Below, in pieces: positions 1-6,733 of a stretch of 8,730 nucleotides of DNA; the stretch's first letter is position 1, and every line of letters starts with the position of its first letter. The position numbers and the translations under genes are program-made. The stretch comes from CAYMKE01 sp964390955 (GTDB lineage Bacteria; Bacteroidota; Bacteroidia; Bacteroidales; JBBRXJ01), in assembly GCA_964390955.1 (NCBI GenBank), contig CAYMKE010000126.1, forward strand, positions 1 through 8,730. Reading direction: 5' to 3'. The notes below the pieces were generated by a model. That model had not been told where the DNA came from and made no database searches. It was given only the letters and a program-made list of their open reading frames with translations.

Positions 1-12
1 TAAAATATAGTC

Positions 13-831
13 ATGATGAGTGTATATTCCAAAACCCCCAAAATAACGACACATGTTTTACAAAATATGAAGAAAGATGGTGAAAAAATTACCATGCTTA
101 CTTCATACGATTATTCGATGACAAGAATACTTGAAGATTCAGGTATTGATGTGATCCTTGTCGGAGATTCAGCCTCGAATGTCATGGCCGGCAATGAAAC
201 AACAATTCCGATTACACTGGATGAAATGATTTATCACGCTAAAAGTGTTGTAAAGGCTGTAAAACGATCATTGGTTATTGTTGATCTGCCATTTGGCACG
301 TATCAGGGTGATTCTAAAGAAGCGCTGAACAGTGCCATTCGTATTATGAAAGAAACAGGCGCGGGTGGGATTAAAATTGAAGGAGGAAAAGAAATCAGGG
401 AATCTGTCAGCAGAATATTATCAGCCGGAATACCTGTAATGGGACATCTTGGGCTTATTCCTCAATCTATTCATAAATTTGGGACGTTTAAAGTAAGGGC
501 AACATCAGAACAAGAGGCAGAAGAATTGTTGGACAATGCTGAGCTATTGGAACAATTGGGATGTTTTGGTATAGTACTTGAAAAAATACCAGCAGAATTA
601 GCAGGAAATGTAGCGCGAAAAGTGAATATTCCTGTTATTGGTATCGGCGCCGGAGCTGATGTAGATGGTCAGGTACTGGTACTCCATGACATGTTAGGGA
701 TTACAAAGGATTTTTCACCGCGGTTTTTGAGAAGATATCTTCATTTATATGACGAAATTCAAGCAGCGGTAAAGACATATATTAAAGATGTCAGGTCGAA
801 TGAATTCCCCAATGAAAAGGAACAGTATTAA
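13..831 (+). CDS. panB: 3-methyl-2-oxobutanoate hydroxymethyltransferase (ketopantoate hydroxymethyltransferase)
   Basis: PanB transfers a hydroxymethyl group from 5,10-methylene-tetrahydrofolate to 2-oxoisovalerate, giving ketopantoate, the first committed step of pantothenate and coenzyme A synthesis in the cytoplasm. The 272-residue product is a single TIM-barrel domain of normal family length. Visible motifs are MLTSYDYS (28-35), VGDS with metal ligand Asp52, VDLPFG with metal ligand Asp91, IKIEGG with Lys121 and Glu123, GHLGLIPQS with His145, LEKIP with the presumed catalytic Glu190, and IPVIGIGAGADVDGQVLVLHD (206-226). These line up with E. coli Asp45, Asp84, Lys112, Glu114, His136 and Glu181 at constant offsets. 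Two ATG codons are adjacent (13 and 16). Position 16 gives MSVYSK, closer to the usual start of relatives, so it may be the true start. Only 12 bp precede the gene, so its promoter cannot be judged. It converges on rodA. Confidence 0.97.
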   Translation: MMSVYSKTPKITTHVLQNMKKDGEKITMLTSYDYSMTRILEDSGIDVILVGDSASNVMAGNETTIPITLDEMIYHAKSVVKAVKRSLVIVDLPFGTYQGDSKEALNSAIRIMKETGAGGIKIEGGKEIRESVSRILSAGIPVMGHLGLIPQSIHKFGTFKVRATSEQEAEELLDNAELLEQLGCFGIVLEKIPAELAGNVARKVNIPVIGIGAGADVDGQVLVLHDMLGITKDFSPRFLRRYLHLYDEIQAAVKTYIKDVRSNEFPNEKEQY

Positions 832-964
832 TATTGATCAACAAATTGTTTATGAAGATCATTTCATTTTAAATTTCTATGCCATCAATGCATATCTTCG
901 TGTATCGAGGTTGATGAGGATAAAGAGTAAAATAGTGAACCCCCATAATGATGAACCGCCATAA
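812..964 (+). pseudogene. 5' remnant of an RluA-family pseudouridine synthase gene (candidate)
   Basis: A reading frame starts with ATG inside the last codons of panB (20 bp overlap) and runs 50 codons to TAA at 962-964. Its first ~20 residues contain QIVYEDHFIL, which resembles the N-terminal motif of RluA-type RNA pseudouridine synthases (typically v-YEDnhiivvNKP). After Leu20 (codon ending at 871) the resemblance stops: the expected NKPaG and the catalytic domain are absent, and from 877 the frame is only antisense to the end of rodA. In many Bacteroidota, as far as I recall, panB is followed by an RluA-family gene, which supports the reading. I infer that the gene was truncated by a rearrangement that brought the rodA end here. 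The recognisable part, 812-871, is short, so a chance match remains possible. Confidence 0.42.
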
Positions 965-2301
965 CTGAAAAAAGGCAATGGGATGCCAATAACAGGAAAG
1001 AGCCCGATTGTCATTCCAATATTTATGGCAAAGTGAAAAAAGAGTATAGACAATACGGCATACCCGTAAATCCTGGCAAAAACAGATCGCTGTCGTTCGG
1101 CTATGGTGACGATTTTGACAAACAACAAGACAAATAAAATAACCAAAATAGAAGACCCTATAAATCCCCATTCTTCGCCAACAGTGCAAAAAATAAAATC
1201 AGTGCTTTGTTCAGGGACGAAATTAAATTTTGTCTGGGTCCCTTTTAAAAATCCTTTCCCGGATATTCCACCCGAGCCAATGGCTATTTTTGACTGGTTT
1301 ATATTATAGCCCACACCTAATGGATCGGATTTAATGCCTAAAGCAATGTTTATCCGTTCTTGCTGATGTTTTTGAAGGACATTGTTAAACATGTAATTTA
1401 CTGAAAAGGTATAAGCTACAGAACCCACGAAAAATGCAAGGATGATGAGTATTTTCCTGTTGTATTGGAAAATGGCTATGAACATAAAAATCAATGCAGA
1501 AATAAAGGCTGTGGACAGTAAAACCTGGTAAGCAGAAAAATTAAGGTGTGCTAAAATATTTATAAGCCAGCTGACTCCACCAATAAATCCCAATAGTAAA
1601 ACCGATATAAGCATACCTTTTTTATCTTTTTTTAGTATTCCGTAAACAATGATTGCAATGGCTGTTATACCTGCTAAAACGTGTATTTTATCATAAAGCA
1701 GGCTGGCAATAAACAAACCGGGCAATAACAAAAGGATAACCAAAAAAAAGTGGGGCAATCCTTCCCTGTATAATACAATCATGAAGCTTAAAAATACGAG
1801 GGCTGTTCCTGCATCGGGTTGTAATATGATCAATCCGGCCGGTATGAAAATAATGGCCAGGGATATAATAATTGACCGGAAATTATTTAAATTCACCTGG
1901 TAATGGCTAAGATATTTAGCTATAGCAAGGGCTGTAGCAAATTTTGCAAGTTCCGCCGGTTGAATACGATAACTTCCGATGGCATACCATGATTGTGAAT
2001 TATTTACTTCTATTCCCAAAAACAGTACTCCAATGAGAAGTACTATTACTAAAGCGTATAGCGGGTATGCAAAATATGGGAAGAATTTACTGTCAATCAC
2101 AAGAATCATAAACCCGAGAACCAATGCAATCAGTATCCAGATAAATTGTTTTCCATATCGTTGTGATATATCAATGATGCTGGAATGTTCAGGAGCATAT
2201 TCTGCAGCGTAAATATTCAACCAACCTATTATGATTAATGCAAGATACAATGCCACTGTAAACCAGTCAATATTTGCTATGATATCAGTTCTTTTTTTCA
2301 T
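877..2301 (-). CDS. rodA: RodA, SEDS-family peptidoglycan glycosyltransferase of the elongasome
   Basis: RodA is a multi-pass inner-membrane enzyme that polymerises lipid II into glycan strands, working with PBP2 (mrdA, just upstream). The 474-residue product carries the SEDS landmarks: SQSWYAIGSYRIQPAELAKFA (102-122), LQPDAGTALVF (160-170), SDPLGVGYNINQSKIAIGSGGISGKG (325-350), PEQSTDFIF with the presumed catalytic Asp368, EEWGFIG (376-382), and GIPLPFFSYGGSS (439-451). It is about 100 residues longer than E. coli RodA. The extra length lies between LQPDAGTAL and the SDPLG motif, where several additional hydrophobic segments can be seen (about 185-305). This looks like a lineage feature, not a fusion. 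The start is ATG after an A/T-rich leader with no Shine-Dalgarno sequence; the stop is TAG. It is the last gene of the mre cluster, 85 bp after mrdA with a stem-loop between them, and it converges on panB. Confidence 0.96.
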   Translation of the reverse strand: MKKRTDIIANIDWFTVALYLALIIIGWLNIYAAEYAPEHSSIIDISQRYGKQFIWILIALVLGFMILVIDSKFFPYFAYPLYALVIVLLIGVLFLGIEVNNSQSWYAIGSYRIQPAELAKFATALAIAKYLSHYQVNLNNFRSIIISLAIIFIPAGLIILQPDAGTALVFLSFMIVLYREGLPHFFLVILLLLPGLFIASLLYDKIHVLAGITAIAIIVYGILKKDKKGMLISVLLLGFIGGVSWLINILAHLNFSAYQVLLSTAFISALIFMFIAIFQYNRKILIILAFFVGSVAYTFSVNYMFNNVLQKHQQERINIALGIKSDPLGVGYNINQSKIAIGSGGISGKGFLKGTQTKFNFVPEQSTDFIFCTVGEEWGFIGSSILVILFVLLFVKIVTIAERQRSVFARIYGYAVLSILFFHFAINIGMTIGLFPVIGIPLPFFSYGGSSLWGFTILLFILINLDTRRYALMA

Positions 2302-2343
2302 ATGTTTATATTTTATTTTTCAATGGTCATATGGAGCTCGCAA

Positions 2344-2390
2344 GTAAAAAATAATCATTCTCGTGTGTGCAAAAAATGATTATTTTTTAC
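2344..2390. repeat. 16-bp perfect inverted repeat between mrdA and rodA (stem-loop)
   Basis: GTAAAAAATAATCATT at 2344-2359 is the exact reverse complement of 2375-2390, with a 15-nt loop (2360-2374). In the minus-strand transcript the 5' arm includes the mrdA stop codon (2387-2389), so the hairpin begins at the end of mrdA and lies about 43 bp before the rodA start. Only 2 of the 16 pairs are G-C. The 3' arm ends in a run of six U followed by AC, so it does not follow the classical pattern of a GC-rich stem followed by a U tract. It could be a weak or bidirectional terminator, an RNA processing or stability site that tunes rodA relative to PBP2, or a protein-binding palindrome. The pairing is certain; the function is not. 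Confidence 0.7.
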
Positions 2391-4228
2391 ATGCTCGGTT
2401 CATCTTTATGAATAAAGTTTTTTTCTAATATATAATTTTCAAGCCAGGGCCTGGTGATGGTGTCTTTAATATATTTTTCAATCATCATTCGTGCAATAGG
2501 AGCAGCTAAGGTTGATCCGTAACCTGCATTTTCTGCATATACTGAAATGGCTATTTCAGGATTATCTTTTGGGGCAAATGCAATAAAAATCGAATGGTCG
2601 TCGCCATGAGGGTTTTGAGCTGTTCCGGTTTTTCCACATACTATGATGTCGTCAATTTTTGCTATTCTTGCCGTACTGCCTGATCCCGGGGGGCCATTTA
2701 CAGCTTTTTCCATTCCTTCAATTACAGGCTTATAATATGAAGAGTCAATAGAGGTATAATATGGCGTTTTATAGCGGTTATCTATTTGTTGTCCTCCCTC
2801 TATACTTTTTACCACATGAGGTAGATAGTAGTATCCCTTGTTTGAAATAGCTGCAGTCATATTGGCCATTTGAAGCGGTGTTGTTTCTATTTCACCTTGT
2901 CCGATAGATAATGATATAACTGTTAAAGCAGACCAGCCTTTTTTCCCATAATACTTATCATAATAATTGGTATCAGGCAGGTTGCCACTAAGTTCATTAG
3001 GAAGGCCTATGTTCATTTTTCTTCCAAAATGAAAAGATTCTAAATGATTTTTCCAGTTGGCAAAAGCAACATGGATATTATCGTAATTCGGGTTGTTTAA
3101 TACCCTGATGAATGTTTTACAATAATATGTATTACACGATGCCTGGATGGAGCCTATAAGATTTAAAGGGGTTGGATGTGAATGGCACCCTACAGATACA
3201 CCCCGTGCCCGAAATCCATTATAACAAAAGAAATATGTCTGAGGATCAATGACTTTTTCATTTAATGCAATTAAAGCATTCATAGGTTTAAATGTTGATC
3301 CCGGAGGATATTTAGCCATTAATGCCCTGTTGAACAAGGGTTTTAATGTATCATTTTTTAATTCTGTATAATATTTGCTTCGGTGGCGGCCGGTAAGGAA
3401 TTCCGGGTTGTAACCCGGAGAAGAAATCAATGTGAGTATTTCACCGGTAGATGGTTGAATTGCAACGATGCTTCCAATCTTTCCTTCCATCAATTTTTCG
3501 CCATATTTTTGTAATTCAGCATCAATGGTTGTAATGATGTTGGAGCCGATTTCCGCAGGGACATCAAATTTCCCGTCCCGGTATGCTCCCTTGATTCGGT
3601 TATGAACATCTACCAAAAAAATCTTTTGCCCCTTTTTTCCGCGCAGCTCATGTTCATACGATTTTTCGATACCGCTGATTCCAATATAATCTCCCCGGAT
3701 ATAATAATCATTATTTTCTATAATTTTTTTATTCACTTCCCCTACATATCCTAATAAATGTGTTGCAATTTGTCCGGGATACTTCCGGATTGTTCGGGGT
3801 TGAACAAAAAAACCTGGATACTTATAGAGTTTTTCCTGCAGTACAGCATATGTCTTTGCAGATATCTGTTTCAATACAATTGAAGACTTGTACCTCGAAT
3901 GATTATATGCTTTTTTAAGTTTTTCTTTTAAGTCTTCTTTGCTTATTCTTAGTATTTTACAAAATTCTGTGGTGTCAAATGCATGTAGCTGCGATGGTAT
4001 TACTTTAAGGTCATAACCGGCCTGATTTGAGACCAGCAACCTGCCCTTTCTGTCGTATATTAATCCTCTTGCCGGATATTGTATGATTTTCCGTTGTGTA
4101 TTGCTGGAAGCAGAAAAACGATAACTGGATGTAGCTACCTGGATGCTGAATAATCGTATGACAATAGCCAGGCTTATAATCACTATCAATACAATGATGA
4201 CATATTTTCTGTTTACAAATTGGTTCAC
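2387..4228 (-). CDS. mrdA: Penicillin-binding protein 2, elongasome peptidoglycan DD-transpeptidase
   Basis: PBP2 cross-links the glycan strands made by RodA during side-wall growth. It is anchored in the inner membrane and acts in the periplasm. The 613-residue product has one membrane anchor (about 8-27), then the class B dimerisation region with ARGLIYDRKGRLL (53-65) and RTIRKYPGQIATHLLGYVGEV (145-165), then the transpeptidase domain. Its three active-site motifs are intact: STFK with nucleophile Ser311 and Lys314, SCN (364-366), and KTG (533-535). The start codon is GTG (minus-strand GTG at 4228-4226). No in-frame ATG lies upstream before a stop (TAA at 4246-4244), and the anchor begins directly after this GTG, so the start is well supported. 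It follows mreD by 103 bp, the largest gap in the cluster, and precedes rodA, its functional partner. Confidence 0.97.
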   Translation of the reverse strand: MNQFVNRKYVIIVLIVIISLAIVIRLFSIQVATSSYRFSASSNTQRKIIQYPARGLIYDRKGRLLVSNQAGYDLKVIPSQLHAFDTTEFCKILRISKEDLKEKLKKAYNHSRYKSSIVLKQISAKTYAVLQEKLYKYPGFFVQPRTIRKYPGQIATHLLGYVGEVNKKIIENNDYYIRGDYIGISGIEKSYEHELRGKKGQKIFLVDVHNRIKGAYRDGKFDVPAEIGSNIITTIDAELQKYGEKLMEGKIGSIVAIQPSTGEILTLISSPGYNPEFLTGRHRSKYYTELKNDTLKPLFNRALMAKYPPGSTFKPMNALIALNEKVIDPQTYFFCYNGFRARGVSVGCHSHPTPLNLIGSIQASCNTYYCKTFIRVLNNPNYDNIHVAFANWKNHLESFHFGRKMNIGLPNELSGNLPDTNYYDKYYGKKGWSALTVISLSIGQGEIETTPLQMANMTAAISNKGYYYLPHVVKSIEGGQQIDNRYKTPYYTSIDSSYYKPVIEGMEKAVNGPPGSGSTARIAKIDDIIVCGKTGTAQNPHGDDHSIFIAFAPKDNPEIAISVYAENAGYGSTLAAPIARMMIEKYIKDTITRPWLENYILEKNFIHKDEPSM

Positions 4229-4331
4229 TTGAGTATTTGGTTTTTAAATAATCATGTAATGACGATACCTAATGCAAGAACAAAAGGTGATAAATATCAA
4301 TATTGGTTGATAACTTAATTATTTCCCAACA

Positions 4332-4844
4332 TTAGTTCTGTTTTTTAAACGAAATATATTGTGCGATGAGTATAAATATTAAAGAAAATACGTTACTGAT
4401 AATCACTTTAAGTAGAGTATTAAAAAATGAAGAAAGGCGGAATATTTCCAGGTAAAAGAGCACAAAATGATGGAGAAAGGTAATGGTGACAGCATATCTT
4501 AAAAACCATTTTAATCCATAGTATGAAACAGTGGGGGATGACCCTGCCTCGTAACCGTCTCTGGGTGAGATATAGCTTAATACATAAGGCCTGATGAATG
4601 AAATGAAAACAGTGGCAGATGTATGCATGCCCGGTGTATTCATAGCTAAATCAATAACCAGCCCCATCATAAATCCAAGTACGAGCAAGAACCATTTAGG
4701 CGTTTCAAACGGGAGTAAAAGGATAAATAACACATAGATATAAGGGTTGATATATCCACTAAACTGTATATTGTTGAATAACAGCACCTGTATAAAGACT
4801 AATATAATGAATCTTAAAATATTTAATGGGATCGTTCTTGTCAT
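4332..4844 (-). CDS. mreD: MreD, rod shape-determining membrane protein
   Basis: MreD is a small integral membrane protein of the elongasome that associates with MreC. The 170-residue product is highly hydrophobic, with about five membrane segments (roughly 9-25, 33-46, 50-67, 76-91 and a C-terminal pair at about 117-133 and 141-164), and has the normal length for the family. Characteristic stretches are FQV/FNN-type residues after the first helix (NNIQFSGYINPYIYVLFILLLP, 24-45, here with the INPYIYVLF core) and GLVIDLAMNTPGMHTSATVF (61-80), whose G-x-x-D-x-x...G-x-H/S pattern is typical of MreD. The ATG overlaps the mreC stop as ATGA (4844-4841), which implies translational coupling to mreC. 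Sequence conservation in this family is low, so the call rests on the motif, topology and position between mreC and mrdA. Confidence 0.93.
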   Translation of the reverse strand: MTRTIPLNILRFIILVFIQVLLFNNIQFSGYINPYIYVLFILLLPFETPKWFLLVLGFMMGLVIDLAMNTPGMHTSATVFISFIRPYVLSYISPRDGYEAGSSPTVSYYGLKWFLRYAVTITFLHHFVLFYLEIFRLSSFFNTLLKVIISNVFSLIFILIAQYISFKKQN

Positions 4845-5656
4845 TTCTTGATTTTATTTTCAAGTTGTTTTTGTTCAGCAGCTAATTTATTTTCAATTAT
4901 ATAGACGTAAGAAAGATTCTTAAAATTTGTGGCAAGCCTGATCCTGATATTATAAAAATTGCCTCCTTTTTCATAATCAGAAATATACCCAATGGTTATT
5001 CCTTGTGGAAATATGGCTGAATAGCTACTGGTAACAATGGTATCTCCTCTGGCAATGCTAACATGATATGGTATCTCATTAAGCATGGCATAGCGGTAAT
5101 CTTTCCCGTTCCAGGATACCGAACCGTAAAAATTGTTTTTTTTGATTTCAGCGCTTAAATTCATATTTCTGTTGAGTATAGGCAGGACAATTGAAAAATT
5201 TTTAGAAACACCTCTGACAACGCCCACGACACCGTCTTTTGAAACAATACCCATTTCATTTTTAATGCTGTCTTCGGCTCCTTTGTTTAATGTTATGTAA
5301 TTGTATTGTTTATTGGTAGAATTGTTTATTATTTTGGCCTGTATGTATTCATATTGATGGAGCTTATCTTTTGGGAGCTTCATTTGGCACATTTCTTTTT
5401 TTAATTCATAAGCTGTCAGCTTATTTCTTAACCGTATATTTTCTTTTAATAATTGCTGGTTTTTTTCTTTAAGATTTGTGTATTCTTTGATATTTCGTAA
5501 CTTACTGTTGATATATCCTGAAATGGCTGCTGAATATTCGGAAAATTCAGTTTTGTGATAATTGTTATACTGTAATAATGAAATTGAAATTGATTCAATA
5601 ATCAAAAAAAGGATAAGGAAATGATACCTTATAATAAAAAGAAATAAATTTCTCAT
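4841..5656 (-). CDS. mreC: MreC, periplasmic rod shape-determining scaffold protein
   Basis: MreC is a bitopic inner-membrane protein whose periplasmic part links MreB and MreD to PBP2 and activates it. The 271-residue product begins with a short cytoplasmic end and a membrane helix (about 7-28). A coiled coil rich in Lys, Glu, Asn and Leu follows (about 53-88), then the paired beta-barrel domain. Typical stretches are YIQAKIINNSTNKQYNYITLNKG (104-126), the GIVSKDGVVGVVRGVSKNFSIVLPI region (136-160), and GDTIVTSSYSAIFPQGITIG (204-223), the best conserved part of the family. The C-terminus ends in a charged Lys/Gln/Glu-rich tail. It lies 32 bp downstream of mreB and overlaps mreD by 4 bp. The start ATG has no Shine-Dalgarno sequence; the upstream 32 bp are A/T-rich. 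Confidence 0.95.
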   Translation of the reverse strand: MRNLFLFIIRYHFLILFLIIESISISLLQYNNYHKTEFSEYSAAISGYINSKLRNIKEYTNLKEKNQQLLKENIRLRNKLTAYELKKEMCQMKLPKDKLHQYEYIQAKIINNSTNKQYNYITLNKGAEDSIKNEMGIVSKDGVVGVVRGVSKNFSIVLPILNRNMNLSAEIKKNNFYGSVSWNGKDYRYAMLNEIPYHVSIARGDTIVTSSYSAIFPQGITIGYISDYEKGGNFYNIRIRLATNFKNLSYVYIIENKLAAEQKQLENKIKK

Positions 5657-5688
5657 ATGCCAATCAGCATAAACATACTATAAATAAA

Positions 5689-6711
5689 TTACCGCATTAA
5701 AAAGTTGAATTCATCTACATGTTTCAGGGCTGTGGCTGTTCCCCTGGCAATAACATGCAATGGGTCTTCGGCGGTATATACAGGGATATTCAATCTGTCA
5801 GAAAGGCGTTTTTCAAGTCCGTTTAACAATGCACCTCCGCCTGCCAGGTAAATTCCTTTTTTCACTATATCTGCATATAGCTCTGGTGGAGTTTGTTCCA
5901 GGACATTGATGATGGCTGTTTCTATTTTTGCAATGGATTTATCAAGACAATGAGCAATTTCCTGGTATGATATAGGAATTTCAACCGGCATAGCTGTCAT
6001 GATATTCGGGCCGCGTACAATAAAATCAGGTGGTGGTTCCTCCAGGTCAGGTAATGCAGAGCCAACATTTAATTTAATGTTTTCAGCAGTACGCTCACCG
6101 ATTTTAATATTATGCTGATGCCTCATATATGTTTGAATCTCAGAGGTAAATCCATCTCCTGCAATTCTGAGTGATTTGTTGCATACAATTCCGCCCAGGG
6201 CAATGACGGCAATCTCTGTTGTTCCGCCACCAATATCCACCACCATATTCCCCTGCGGGGCTTCAACATCAATGCCAATACCAATGGCTGCAGCCATTGG
6301 TTCATAAATCATATATACATCTCTTCCTCCTGCATGTTCACTCGAGTCCCTTACAGCCCTTCGTTCTACCTCTGTGCTCCCGGAAGGAATGCAGACCACC
6401 ATCCGCAGGGTTGGAGTAATAAAGCTGCGTCGTTTGCTGATCATTTTTATCATGCCCCTGATCATTTGTTCGGCTATATCAAAATCAGCGATCACACCAT
6501 CCCTTAAGGGCCTTATTGTGGCAATATTCATGTGGGTTTTGCCATGCATCTGGCGAGCCTTGTTTCCAATAGCTATTACTTTGGATGTATTTTTGTCAAT
6601 TGTTACAATTGACGGTTCATCTACAACTACTTTATCATTATGAATAATTATTGTATTTGCTGTGCCTAAGTCAATAGCAATTTCCTGAGTTAAAAATGAA
6701 AAAATTCCCAT
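5689..6711 (-). CDS. mreB: MreB, actin-like rod shape-determining protein
   Basis: MreB is a bacterial actin that forms short ATP-dependent filaments on the inner face of the cytoplasmic membrane and positions the elongasome. The 340-residue product is full length. The N-terminus MGIFSFLTQE is a likely membrane-binding hydrophobic segment. Phosphate-1 motif IDLGTANT is at 13-20, IRPLRDGVIADFDIAEQMIRG at 66-86, VVCIPSGSTEVERRAV at 105-120, YEPMAAAIGIGI with the presumed catalytic Glu137 at 136-147, phosphate-2 motif VVDIGGGTTEIAVIALGGIV (Asp159) at 157-176, and the adenosine motif YLAGGGALLNGLEKRL at 288-303. It lies 22 bp downstream of purH and 32 bp upstream of mreC, so all three are probably cotranscribed. 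Nothing suggests that it is a paralogue such as Mbl: it sits in the canonical mreBCD context. Confidence 0.98.
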   Translation of the reverse strand: MGIFSFLTQEIAIDLGTANTIIIHNDKVVVDEPSIVTIDKNTSKVIAIGNKARQMHGKTHMNIATIRPLRDGVIADFDIAEQMIRGMIKMISKRRSFITPTLRMVVCIPSGSTEVERRAVRDSSEHAGGRDVYMIYEPMAAAIGIGIDVEAPQGNMVVDIGGGTTEIAVIALGGIVCNKSLRIAGDGFTSEIQTYMRHQHNIKIGERTAENIKLNVGSALPDLEEPPPDFIVRGPNIMTAMPVEIPISYQEIAHCLDKSIAKIETAIINVLEQTPPELYADIVKKGIYLAGGGALLNGLEKRLSDRLNIPVYTAEDPLHVIARGTATALKHVDEFNFLMR

Positions 6712-6733
6712 TTTAATAATAAAATTGTTTTAA

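Noticed and set aside
835..861. Small inverted repeat TGATC/GATCA between panB and rodA as a terminator
   Set aside because: Only five base pairs with a long loop and no T tract; too weak to call.
4246..4255. Ten-base identity AAATAATCAT shared by the gaps on both sides of mrdA (also at 2348-2357)
   Set aside because: The motif is short and AT-rich, and the second copy is not part of an inverted repeat; chance is sufficient.
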